DNA of 64,000 nt, taken from NCBI GenBank assembly GCA_027484605.1, contig JAIXSR010000153.1, positions 1-64,000 on the forward strand, given 5' to 3'. The notes under the pieces were generated by a model. That model was not told the origin of the DNA and did not search any database. It was given only the letters and a program-made list of their open reading frames with translations. Of this stretch, positions 51,212 through 59,468 are shown one piece after another (the stretch's first letter is position 1; every line of letters starts with the position of its first letter). Position numbers and translations under genes: made by a program. The stretch comes from Hyphomicrobiales bacterium (GTDB lineage: Bacteria; Pseudomonadota; Alphaproteobacteria; Rhizobiales; Beijerinckiaceae).

Positions 51212-51245
51212 CGGGCTGGATGGAGGGGAGGTTCCATCCAGCCCG
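51212..51245 (-). promoter_or_regulatory. Intra-operon stem-loop after dctP
   Basis: CGGGCTGGATGGA (51212-51224) and TCCATCCAGCCCG (51233-51245) make a perfect 13-bp stem with an 8-nt loop, 8 bp after the dctP stop. It is the longest of the binding-protein-associated hairpins in this window. Confidence 0.8.
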
Positions 51246-51253
51246 GACGCAGG

Positions 51254-52249
51254 TCAAGTGATCTGTGCGATGCGATCGACCCAACGTTTCACCTGCGGGA
51301 ACTCGGCATCCAGGCCCTTGATGGCAGCACGGAACGCGTCCTTGTCCACGTCGTTGACCGCGATTCCCTTGGCCTTCACCTTGCCCAGAATGTCCTTGTC
51401 ATCGGCAATGACCTTGGCCCGGATGATGTCTTCCATCTCGCGGGCAGCCTGGTCCACTGCCTTGCGAAGCTCGGGATTGAGGCGCGAATACACGGAGTCG
51501 GCGAGGACGATCATGTTGTCCTGCATCATGTGTTCGGTAAGCGCGAGGTTCTTGTTCACGTCGAAGATGCCGGAATTGAAGCTCAGCGCCGTCGGGTTCT
51601 CCTGCCCGTCGATCACGCCGGATTTCAGCGCGGCAAAGACTTCCGGCCAGGCCATCGGCGTCGGCGAGGCACCGAAACGCTGGAAGGTCTTGAGCCACAT
51701 CTGGGTTTCCGGGACCCGGACCTTGAAGCCCTTCATGTCGGCCGGTGTCCTCACCACCCGGTTCGAGGAAAGCTGGCGCGGCATGCGCGGGATCGCGGCG
51801 AGGGGACGCAGCTTGGAGGCCGCGGCACATTCGTCGCCATATTCCTTCATGATCGTGGTCATCACCTTGTCCTTGTGGGCGACGTCCTTGAACATGAAAG
51901 GATAGGTCCAGACTTCCGCAGGCTTGTACCAGCCGCCCAGGATCGCCGCGCCCGGCGAGGCGACATGAACCGCCCCCTGGAGCAGGGCTTCGACATGTTC
52001 GCGCTCGCCACCGAGCGAACCGGCATGGTGCGTCGCGATATCGATCTGCCCCTTGGTCAGGTCCTTCACGCGCGCGGAAAAGGTATCAAGGCTCTGCGCG
52101 ATGAAATCCGTCGGCGCCGTGGCGGAAGCGCCGATCCATTTGATCGTCTGGGCCCTCAGGATGGCGGGCATCGCCACCATTCCGGCGAGGCCCGCCGCAC
52201 CCAGAAGCACGGACCGGCGGCTGGCCGGCATATCGAAAGACTTGGTCAT
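51254..52249 (-). CDS. dctP: TRAP transporter substrate-binding protein DctP
   Basis: This 331-residue periplasmic protein has a twin-arginine-like signal (ASRRSVLLGAAGLAGMV, cleavage near ILRAQ). DctP features are HHAGSLGGEREHVEALLQGAVHVAS, the ligand-binding arginine in FKVRVPETQMW, and GASPTPMAWPEVFAALKSGVIDGQENP. ATG at 52249 follows GGGAGGAAG. It binds an organic acid and hands it to DctQM. Confidence 0.92.
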   Translation of the reverse strand: MTKSFDMPASRRSVLLGAAGLAGMVAMPAILRAQTIKWIGASATAPTDFIAQSLDTFSARVKDLTKGQIDIATHHAGSLGGEREHVEALLQGAVHVASPGAAILGGWYKPAEVWTYPFMFKDVAHKDKVMTTIMKEYGDECAAASKLRPLAAIPRMPRQLSSNRVVRTPADMKGFKVRVPETQMWLKTFQRFGASPTPMAWPEVFAALKSGVIDGQENPTALSFNSGIFDVNKNLALTEHMMQDNMIVLADSVYSRLNPELRKAVDQAAREMEDIIRAKVIADDKDILGKVKAKGIAVNDVDKDAFRAAIKGLDAEFPQVKRWVDRIAQIT

Positions 52250-52301
52250 GACTTCCTCCCTGGACAAGTCGCTGGCCCGTTCCGGGCTCTGGCGGTGGAA
52301 A

Positions 52302-52324
52302 CCGGCGGCCGGAATGGCCGCCGG
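52302..52324 (-). promoter_or_regulatory. Intra-operon stem-loop between dehydrogenase and dctP
   Basis: CCGGCGGCC (52302-52310) and GGCCGCCGG (52316-52324) form a perfect 9-bp stem with a 5-nt loop. With the hairpin after dctP it brackets the binding-protein gene, which could define a stable dctP-only mRNA segment. Confidence 0.7.
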
Positions 52325-52338
52325 CAGATGGTGGCATC

Positions 52339-53679
52339 TCAGCGCGCGAATGTCGTCTCCATTTCGCGCCGGACCTTGATGGCGGCATCATTGGGGTCGA
52401 AATCGACATCCGACCATTTGAGCCGTGTGCCCTGCGCGATGTCGCGCTTGAGCTTGATCTTGTGGGCAAGGCCGAGCGGCAGATAGCCCTCTGACAGCGA
52501 AGCCTTGGCCGGGGTCTGCTTGCCCCAGACGCAGAAGCCGCCCTCGCCATCCAGCATCTCGCCGGCCTTGAGATCGCGCTTCGATGTGGCAACCACATCG
52601 GAATTGAAGCAGACCGGCGCGCCGGTCGGCTCCTTGCGCAACGCTGCGGAGGCCACGGAGATGCCGAGTTCGAGCCCGATCATGTGCGTCGGCCGGTAGA
52701 GGCAGGAATACTTGCCGGACCTGTCCTGCAGCATCGAGTACTCGCGGAAGCATTCCTCCGAATAGGCGCTGTCGGTCTCGAACACGACATAGGTGCCCAT
52801 GACCAGCGAATGCGGCACATCCGTGCCATCGCGATAGACAGAAGATGTCACTTCCGTCACGCCCTTGCGCTCCAGCGTGCCGCCATCCGATTTCGGCTTG
52901 CACACTTCCGCATGCTCGAACCGTGTCGCCGGCGGGAAGGACAGGCCTTCGCTCTGGCTCTCGAGTCCGGTTGCGTTGCACACCGCCGTCATCTCGATGC
53001 CGGATTTGGTTCCGTCGACAAAGGAATTGAACATCTTCGGATTGATGGAGTTCCGGTCGCGGATCTTCATGTACTTGTCGAGAATGTCCCAGACCGTGTC
53101 CGGCGTCGACTGGTGATAGGTCGGGTGATAGCGCGTGCCCTTGCCGGCCGAGACCACGCGGAAACCGGCCGCGCGGGCCCAGTCGACATGGTCGGCGATC
53201 AGCGCCGGCTGGTCGCCCCAGGCGAGCGAATAGACCACGCCCGCCTGCCTGGCCTTGCGGGCGAGGAGCGGGCCGGCGACGGCATCGGCCTCGACATTGA
53301 CCATGACGATATGCTTGCCGTTGTCGATGGCCTTGAGCGCGAAGCGAATGCCCGCGCCGGGATCACCCGTGGCCTCGATGATGACTTCGATGCCCGGATG
53401 GGTGACCAGGCTGTCGCCATTCTCGGTCACCAGCGTCGCCCCGTTCTTCAGCGCGTCGTCGAGCGAGGTCGCGGCATATTGCTCTTCCGGCCAGCAGGCC
53501 AGCTTGAGCTGGGATCGCGCACGCGCCGTGTTGAGATCGGCCACGGCCACGACATGCATGCCGGCCGTCTGCCGCGCCTGCGAAAGGAACATCGTTCCGA
53601 ATTTCCCCGCGCCGATGATGCCGATCGTGATCGGCTTCCCGGCAGACTGGCGCTCCAGCAGCTTGCGGTGAAGATTCAT
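52339..53679 (-). CDS. NAD(P)-dependent homoserine-dehydrogenase-like oxidoreductase with SAF domain
   Basis: This is a 446-residue protein. The N-terminal Rossmann domain (ITIGIIGAGKFGTMFLSQA, residues about 17-35; VVAVADLN; IEVIIEATGDPGAG) is followed by a dehydrogenase catalytic region and a C-terminal SAF domain (SKRDLKAGEMLDGEGG; KRDIAQGTRLKWSDV). Such proteins are often mislabelled FlgA because of the SAF domain. They occur with TRAP or ABC genes in sugar-acid and polyol catabolism. AGGA precedes the ATG at 53679. It heads the TRAP operon and is divergent from a LysR gene. Confidence 0.85.
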   Translation of the reverse strand: MNLHRKLLERQSAGKPITIGIIGAGKFGTMFLSQARQTAGMHVVAVADLNTARARSQLKLACWPEEQYAATSLDDALKNGATLVTENGDSLVTHPGIEVIIEATGDPGAGIRFALKAIDNGKHIVMVNVEADAVAGPLLARKARQAGVVYSLAWGDQPALIADHVDWARAAGFRVVSAGKGTRYHPTYHQSTPDTVWDILDKYMKIRDRNSINPKMFNSFVDGTKSGIEMTAVCNATGLESQSEGLSFPPATRFEHAEVCKPKSDGGTLERKGVTEVTSSVYRDGTDVPHSLVMGTYVVFETDSAYSEECFREYSMLQDRSGKYSCLYRPTHMIGLELGISVASAALRKEPTGAPVCFNSDVVATSKRDLKAGEMLDGEGGFCVWGKQTPAKASLSEGYLPLGLAHKIKLKRDIAQGTRLKWSDVDFDPNDAAIKVRREMETTFAR

Positions 53680-53854
53680 GGGTCCTGGCCTTCCCTTGTC
53701 CCTTCGGCACAAGGCCGAACCATTCCACATCAGGGTTGGAAGAACGCACAGGGTGCCTTGGCGGGAATCATGCGATTCTGCCTTGCCGCTCCCGGCCTTC
53801 GTTTCTTCCCAACCGGATGCTGCTTCTTGTTTCATGAGCAGCATTCCTCAAAAC

Positions 53855-53870
53855 AAACGCTAACACGTTT
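53855..53870. promoter_or_regulatory. Dyad AAACG-N6-CGTTT in the TRAP/LysR divergent promoter region
   Basis: A 5-bp inverted repeat lies in the A/T-rich centre of the 244-bp gap between the dehydrogenase and LysR genes, about 54 bp before the LysR start. A regulator binding here could act on both promoters. Confidence 0.3.
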
Positions 53871-53923
53871 CCACCAAGCGAAAAGCGAAATAGTATGCGG
53901 CAACCCATGAGGAGAATTCATCA

Positions 53924-54832
53924 TTGCTGAACAGCATGCCCCCGCTGCAATGGCTCGCGACCTTCCAGGCCGTGATCGAAACCGGGAGCTTCGCCAGTGC
54001 TGCCAAGCGCCTTGGGCTGACCCCCTCCGCCATCAGCCACCAGATGCGGGCCCTCGAGGGCATGCTCGGCCAGCGCCTCTTCCTGCGCGACAAGCGCCAG
54101 GTCACGCCGACCGAGGAGGCCCTGGCCTACGCCACGACGATTTCCGAGAGTTTCGCGCGGTTGATGGCCGCGACGAACCGTTTGGCGACGGGCACCGGCG
54201 CAAGGCGCTTGCCCATCCATTGCTCGCCGAGTTTCGCAACCCTCTGGCTCGTGCCTCGGCTCAAGGACTTCATGCGCGAGCATCCCGATATCGATATCTC
54301 GCTCTTCGCCAGCCATGAGCCGGCCCGGCTCGGACAGGACGGCATCCTGATCGACATCCAATATGCCCGCCCTGTGCCGGAAACCTGCGAGGCGATCGTC
54401 CTTGCGGAGGAAATGATCGTGCCTATGGCCAGCCCCGCCTTCGTGGCGGAACACCATGTCGGCGCGATCGCGGATATCGGCCGGGTGCCATTGCTGCACT
54501 CGCTCCGCTGCGTGGTGCAATGGCCCCAATGGTCGGCGCGCTTTGCCCCGGGCCTGACGCTCAATCCCCGGGGTTTCCAGTTCGATCGGGCCCATCTCGC
54601 GCTCGCCTCGGCGGCGGACGGGCTCGGTATCGTGCTGGAATCGACCCTCCAGGCGAATCCCTTCCTGGCCCAGCGCCGGATCGTCATGCCGTTCGGCGAG
54701 GTGGGATTTCCGGTGGTGGCCCACCGCCTCGTCTTTCGCCGCGAGGATGATGGCCATCCCGAGCTTCTTGCCTTCATCGACTGGATCACCCGCGCCTTTC
54801 GCAGCGAAAGGCTCAATTCCGGACCAAGATAG
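53924..54832 (+). CDS. LysR family transcriptional regulator (GcvA-like)
   Basis: This 302-residue LysR-type protein has a helix-turn-helix (WLATFQAVIETGSFASAAKRLGLTPSAISHQMRALEGMLG; the SAISHQM turn is typical of the GcvA branch) and an effector domain. TTG at 53924 is taken as start because GAGGAG (53909-53914) lies 9 nt upstream; ATG at 53936 would be 21 nt away. It probably controls the divergent dehydrogenase-TRAP operon. Confidence 0.88.
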   Translation: MLNSMPPLQWLATFQAVIETGSFASAAKRLGLTPSAISHQMRALEGMLGQRLFLRDKRQVTPTEEALAYATTISESFARLMAATNRLATGTGARRLPIHCSPSFATLWLVPRLKDFMREHPDIDISLFASHEPARLGQDGILIDIQYARPVPETCEAIVLAEEMIVPMASPAFVAEHHVGAIADIGRVPLLHSLRCVVQWPQWSARFAPGLTLNPRGFQFDRAHLALASAADGLGIVLESTLQANPFLAQRRIVMPFGEVGFPVVAHRLVFRREDDGHPELLAFIDWITRAFRSERLNSGPR

Positions 54833-54856
54833 GCAATCGCAGGCGGTGCGGGCGGG

Positions 54857-55366
54857 CTATTGCTTGAGCAGCAGGGTGTTGCCATTCATCTCGAAGCTCG
54901 AGAGACGTCGGAGGAAGCTCATGCCCAGCAGGGTAATGGGCAATGCTCCCGGCGGCATCACGGTGGCCTCCACATCGCGGACTGTGATCCCCTGCAGGCG
55001 GAGTTCCGGGATTCGGACCAGCGCCGCCATGACGACGCCGTTCGCCGTCTGCATCCGGACCGTATAGGCGGAACTGGCCGGCACGATGCCGGCCTTTTTC
55101 GCGTCTTCGTGCGAGAAGGCAACGACCGACGCCCCGGTATCGACCAGCGCCTTGACGAACTGGTTCTGGACCAGAATGTCCGTCGCGAAATGGCCGCGGG
55201 CATCGGCGCGGAGGGCCACCACGCGGGGCGCGGCGGGGGAGGATTGCATGGAAGCGACCTGTGCCGGCTTGGCGGCTGGCGACGGTTCCGCGATCTTGCC
55301 GGCCAGCGAATTGCCGATCACCGTTCCGGCTATTGCGATTGCGCCGATGAAAAGAAGGCTCCGCAT
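54857..55366 (-). CDS. Retropepsin-like aspartic protease (clan AA), membrane or exported
   Basis: This 169-residue protein has an N-terminal hydrophobic segment (LLFIGAIAIAGTVIGNSLAG) and a Pro/Ala-rich linker, then one pepsin-type lobe. The active-site motif DTGAS lies at about residues 97-101, and the flap and C-terminal LLGMSFLRRLSSFE are typical of the bacterial TIGR02281-like group. It would act as a dimer outside the cytoplasm. Substrate unknown. It appears to be a single gene. Confidence 0.85.
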   Translation of the reverse strand: MRSLLFIGAIAIAGTVIGNSLAGKIAEPSPAAKPAQVASMQSSPAAPRVVALRADARGHFATDILVQNQFVKALVDTGASVVAFSHEDAKKAGIVPASSAYTVRMQTANGVVMAALVRIPELRLQGITVRDVEATVMPPGALPITLLGMSFLRRLSSFEMNGNTLLLKQ

Positions 55367-55679
55367 GCCAATCCCCGAAGCTGGTTTTTCCGTAACGGCT
55401 TCCGCCCTGTCAGTGACCGATTGAACGCCTTCTCCCTGATGATCCGGTAAACCGGGCCGGAATTCCCGTTCTTGGGTTTAAAAAGCGTCAAGCCGGATGC
55501 CGGGGCCAGTGCCGGTCAGGATTGCAAACTGCATGGTCCTTTGTTGCGATTCGCAAATCGCTTCGTTGCAAATCGCAAAACAGCATGGGTTTGGAGCCGC
55601 TTTTTCGCGCCATGCGGCCGATCCGGCCTCGCCCGGTTCTTGCAGCAGGGTCAGGGCATTGTGACGCAGGAGGATGATG
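55367..55679. other. 313-bp divergent intergenic region with phased repeats
   Basis: No gene is supported. It separates the aspartic-protease gene from the SUOX-like/kinase operon. Two near-identical repeats 22 bp apart are annotated at 55543-55579. Confidence 0.6.
55543..55579 (+). repeat. Two 15-bp direct repeats phased by 22 bp
   Basis: GTTGCGATTCGCAAA (55543-55557) and GTTGCAAATCGCAAA (55565-55579) share 13/15 bases. The first is itself a near-palindrome (TTGCGA-T-TCGCAA). A 22-bp period places them on the same face of the helix, as for two bound regulator dimers, about 100 bp upstream of the operon start. Confidence 0.5.
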
Positions 55680-56186
55680 ATGCGCGCTCTCAAGGCCCTA
55701 TTCGTGATGTTGATGCTGGTATCGGGCCCGGGAATGGCCCAGGCGCAGGGGCTGTCCGCGCCCAAGGGGGAAGTCATCCTCTCGGTTGCCGGCAAGGTGA
55801 AGGCAACCAATCAGGCCGGACGGGCCGATTTCGATCGCGACATGCTGGTCGCGCTCGGCGTGAAACAGACGAAGACCCGCCATTCCTGGGCGGATGGGGT
55901 CACGACCTTCGAGGGCGTTTCCCTCGCCAGCGTGCTGGATGCCGTCGGTGCGCAGGGTACGAAGATCCGCGCCGTGGCGATCAACAACTATGCTGTGGAA
56001 CTGGATATCGCCGAAGTCCGGAAATACCCCGTCATCCTCGCGATGAAGGCTGACGGGCAGGAACTCCGCCGGCGGGATCGTGGACCGCTCTGGGTTGTCT
56101 ACCCGCGCGACAGTTATCCCGAACTGGCTGACGAGAAGCACAACTTCAAGTGGATCTGGCAGCTGCGGAGCCTTGAGATCCAGTAA
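55680..56186 (+). CDS. Exported SUOX/molybdopterin-binding-fold protein
   Basis: This 168-residue protein has a signal peptide (MRALKALFVMLMLVSGPGMAQ). The fold resembles the oxidoreductase molybdopterin-binding (sulfite-oxidase) domain: GEVILSVAGKV, HSWADGVTTFEGVSLASVLDAVGA and GPLWVVYPRDSYPEL. It is much shorter than true sulfite oxidases and I see no obvious Mo-coordinating cysteine, so it may bind a ligand rather than act as an enzyme. AGGAGG (55668-55673) favours the third of three consecutive ATGs, at 55680. It lies 34 bp upstream of the hybrid kinase gene and may be its periplasmic sensor partner. Confidence 0.75.
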   Translation: MRALKALFVMLMLVSGPGMAQAQGLSAPKGEVILSVAGKVKATNQAGRADFDRDMLVALGVKQTKTRHSWADGVTTFEGVSLASVLDAVGAQGTKIRAVAINNYAVELDIAEVRKYPVILAMKADGQELRRRDRGPLWVVYPRDSYPELADEKHNFKWIWQLRSLEIQ

Positions 56187-56220
56187 GGCTTCCTTTTCGC
56201 CTTCCCGGTAAAGTCGAGGC

Positions 56221-59200
56221 ATGGTTCACGATCCGCCCCGTTCGAACCCCAGGGTTCCCGTGTTGGTCGCCGCGCTTGTGGCGGCCTTCATCCTTATGAC
56301 GGGCCTCTCGGTTTCCCGCTATCACAGCATCGAGCGGCGGCTGGATTACACGATCTCCGAGAATGTGCTCTGGGCGGCAGCCCAGACGGAAATCGAGCTG
56401 CATCTATTCCTGGCGGCCCTGACCGATCTGGCCGAGACACCGGACGAGACGGCCAAGGCACGCCTCGGCGAGCGCTTCGATCTCCTCTGGAGCCGGGTTG
56501 ATCTGTACCAGGCGGGTGTCCTCGCGCGCATGCTCGCGCGGCATTCCCGCCTGCCGCAGACAGTTGCGGCACTGAAAGCCGAACTGGTCCAGATCGATTC
56601 CGAACTCCAGGAACCGCTGACGCATGACGCGGCCCATGCCATCCGGGATCGCCTCCGCAAGCATATCGCTCCGATGCGCGACCTCACGACCGCGGCCCTC
56701 GATGCCGACCGGCTCGAACGTCAGGAAATCGTGGCCTCGCAGGATTCGATCAAGGGCGAGCTGGCACTGCTCGTTGCGGGGTTCCTGATCACCATCGGCG
56801 GCATCGTGATCTATCTCATGCGCGCCGAGCGTCGGGCCAGTTACCTGCTGTGCCAGGCCGTGGCCGCCCGGAAGGAAGCCGACGCCGCCTGGTGGCAGCT
56901 GGACGAGGCGATCGAGAACATCAGCGAGGGGTTCGTCCTCTACGATGCCGAGGACAGGCTGGTCCGCTGCAACCGCAAGTATCGGGAGCTCTACGCGCAA
57001 TCCGCCGAAAAGCTACGCCCTGGCGTAACCTTCGAGGAAATCTTGCGTTTTGGTGTCGAGCGGGGCCAGATCGAGGATGCGAAAGCCGATCCAGAAGGCT
57101 GGATCACAGAGCGTCTGGCGCGCCATCGCAATCCGTCCGCGCCCTTCGAACAGGCGCTCGGCAATGGCCGCTGGCTGATGGTCTCCGACCGCATCACCAG
57201 CAACGGCGCGCGTGTCGGGATCCGGACCGATATCACCGACCTGAAGAAGCATCTCGCCGATCTCGAACGGGCGCGCGAGAGCATGCGCCAGCAGGCAGAG
57301 CGGATGGCCGATCTCGCCGAGGAGAACAAGCGCGCCCGCGAAGTGCTGCGGGATGCGATCGAGAGCATCGGCGAGGGCTTTGTCCTCTTCGATTCCGATG
57401 ACAGGCTGGTCATGTGCAATTCGCGCTACCGGTCGTTCTTCAGCGAGGTTGCGCCATCCATCCGCAAGGGCGTGCTGTTCGAGGATTTCCTCCGCAGGGC
57501 TTTCGAGGCCGGAGCTCTCCCGGCGGAGGGCAATGTCGAGGAGGCGATCCAGCTCCGCAAGCGCCGCCGCAGGCAACGCAAGGAGGCCACCTTCATCGAG
57601 CAGCTCGGCGATGGCCGCTGGCTGCAGGTTTCGAACCGGCTGACAGCGTCTCTCGGGGTCGTCACGGTCTTCAACGACATTACCGAACTGAAGTCGCGCG
57701 AACTCGCGCTGATCGCGGCACGGGCCGATCTCGAGGCGCAGGCCGAGCGCATGCGTTCGCTGATGGAAGTCGCCGAGGCCGCGAACCGCGCGAAATCGGA
57801 CTTCCTGGCCATGATCAGCCATGAGATCCGGACGCCGATGAATGCCATTCTCGGCCTGTCGAGTCTGCTGGAGGAAACCCGTCTCGACCCAGAACAATTC
57901 CGCTTCGTCGACGGAATCAGCGAATCCGGTGCGCACCTGCTTGAACTCATCAACAATATCCTCGACTTCTCGCGGCTTGAGGCCGGCAAGGTCGAGATGG
58001 CGCCGGTCCCGACCGATATCCGCGCCGTCGTCCGCTCGGTCGAGCAGATGCTCGGCGTCCTGGCGCGCAACAAGGGACTGGACCTGTCGGCGACACTGGC
58101 GGAGCCTGTGCCGAGCCATGTCCAGCTCGATCCCGGCCATCTGCGGCAGGTTCTGATCAATCTGATGGGCAATGCCGTGAAATTCACCCAATCCGGCTCG
58201 ATCCGCCTGGTTGTCGACATCCTGCCCGCGGAGCAGGCCGGCATGGCCCGGCTCGCCTTCGGCGTCTCGGATACCGGCATCGGGATTCCCGAGGCGCTTC
58301 GCCCGACCATTTTCGAGCCCTTCGAGCGCGCGCGGCTGCCGGACAGCCAGAAGGCTGCAGGAACCGGGCTCGGCCTCGCCATCACCCAGCGGCTTGTCAC
58401 CGAGATGGGCGGGGAGATCCGGCTCATGCCGACGGACGGAGCGGGGACAACCTTCGCCTTCGAGCTGACGGTGCCTGTCGTCGAGGCGCCGCTCCGGAAC
58501 GCGGCGCGCCGGAACGAGCGGATCGCCACAAGCCCGGCCTTGCGCCGGATGCGTGTTCTTGTGGCCGAGGATACGCCGGCCAGCCGGCTGGTCATCCAGA
58601 CCATGCTCGAGAAGCGGGGGCATGAAGTGGTGGCTACCGAGGATGGCTGCATGGCCCTTGTCGAGGCCAGGAAGGGCGGTTTCGATCTCGCGCTGTTCGA
58701 TATCCAGATGCCGGGCATGACAGGCTACGAGACCGTGACCAACCTTCGCAGCCTGCCCGGGGAAGCCGGGCGCATGCCGGCCGTGGCCTTGTCGGCGCAG
58801 GCATTCCAGACCGACCGGCAAAAGGCCTTCGAGGCCGGCTTTGACGACCACCTGGCCAAGCCGATCCGCCCTGCGGAACTGAACGATCTGCTGGAGCGCG
58901 TGGCGCAGGGGCTCGTGGGGCGTCCGGGCAGCGAAAGCGAACCCGAAGAGGCTTCCCCCGCGCCTGCTCCGGCCGGGCTGGATCTGTTGCCGGTTGACTG
59001 GCACGACGACGAGCAGGATCCCCTCGGCGAGCTGGAATCGCTCTGCACGCCGGATGTGTTCCGGCCGCTTCTGGAAACCGCGATCGACAATATCCGCGAG
59101 GAAATGGATCGGATCGCCGCTGCGAGGGAGGCCGGGGATACGGTCGTTCTGCAAAGGGCAGCGCACAAGCTCGCCGGCATTCTCGGCCAGTATCACAGCT

Positions 59201-59337
59201 TCCAGGCCGGAAGGATCGCGGCGGCGGTCGAGACCGCGGATGCCGACGGACTGGACGAAAACCTCGCCATGCTCGATGCCGTGACCCGCGCCGTCCTGAT
59301 GGCGCTCGAGGCACGTCTGACCCGCATCGCTGCGTGA
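56221..59337 (+). CDS. Hybrid sensor histidine kinase (2 PAS, HisKA, HATPase, receiver, Hpt)
   Basis: This 1038-residue membrane kinase has TM1 at about 13-32, a periplasmic region of about 150 residues and TM2 at about 180-200. Two related PAS-7-type domains follow (about 225-345 and 375-495), each starting with a GEGF/SEGFVLYD pattern. HisKA has H534 in MISHEIRTPMN. The ATPase domain follows, then a receiver with D827 in LFDIQMPG and an Hpt domain with H982 in RAAHKLAG. This is a full phosphorelay in one chain, likely passing phosphate to the sigma-54 regulator next door. Long coiled-coil linkers join the PAS domains to the kinase. Confidence 0.93.
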   Translation: MVHDPPRSNPRVPVLVAALVAAFILMTGLSVSRYHSIERRLDYTISENVLWAAAQTEIELHLFLAALTDLAETPDETAKARLGERFDLLWSRVDLYQAGVLARMLARHSRLPQTVAALKAELVQIDSELQEPLTHDAAHAIRDRLRKHIAPMRDLTTAALDADRLERQEIVASQDSIKGELALLVAGFLITIGGIVIYLMRAERRASYLLCQAVAARKEADAAWWQLDEAIENISEGFVLYDAEDRLVRCNRKYRELYAQSAEKLRPGVTFEEILRFGVERGQIEDAKADPEGWITERLARHRNPSAPFEQALGNGRWLMVSDRITSNGARVGIRTDITDLKKHLADLERARESMRQQAERMADLAEENKRAREVLRDAIESIGEGFVLFDSDDRLVMCNSRYRSFFSEVAPSIRKGVLFEDFLRRAFEAGALPAEGNVEEAIQLRKRRRRQRKEATFIEQLGDGRWLQVSNRLTASLGVVTVFNDITELKSRELALIAARADLEAQAERMRSLMEVAEAANRAKSDFLAMISHEIRTPMNAILGLSSLLEETRLDPEQFRFVDGISESGAHLLELINNILDFSRLEAGKVEMAPVPTDIRAVVRSVEQMLGVLARNKGLDLSATLAEPVPSHVQLDPGHLRQVLINLMGNAVKFTQSGSIRLVVDILPAEQAGMARLAFGVSDTGIGIPEALRPTIFEPFERARLPDSQKAAGTGLGLAITQRLVTEMGGEIRLMPTDGAGTTFAFELTVPVVEAPLRNAARRNERIATSPALRRMRVLVAEDTPASRLVIQTMLEKRGHEVVATEDGCMALVEARKGGFDLALFDIQMPGMTGYETVTNLRSLPGEAGRMPAVALSAQAFQTDRQKAFEAGFDDHLAKPIRPAELNDLLERVAQGLVGRPGSESEPEEASPAPAPAGLDLLPVDWHDDEQDPLGELESLCTPDVFRPLLETAIDNIREEMDRIAAAREAGDTVVLQRAAHKLAGILGQYHSFQAGRIAAAVETADADGLDENLAMLDAVTRAVLMALEARLTRIAA

Positions 59338-59468
59338 ATTCTGCGCCGCCGGAACCGGGGGCACTGAACAGGGTCTCTCCCGTGCCTCCCGAATTGCCCC
59401 GGGGGAGACAACGGTTTCACAAGCTTTTTGTCCTAGCAATGTCGGGCAATGCCAAGAGGGGCCGGATA

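Noticed and set aside
56236-56256. tRNA T-loop-like GTTCGAACCCC
   Set aside because: It lies within the first codons of the histidine kinase gene and no acceptor stem, anticodon or D arm can be folded around it.
57013-59439. Very long antisense open frame opposite the histidine kinase (about 800 codons)
   Set aside because: High G+C and Ala/Arg/Gly-rich codons leave the opposite strand open. The predicted product is low-complexity, has no recognisable domain and has no ribosome-binding site. The sense gene has full kinase motifs.
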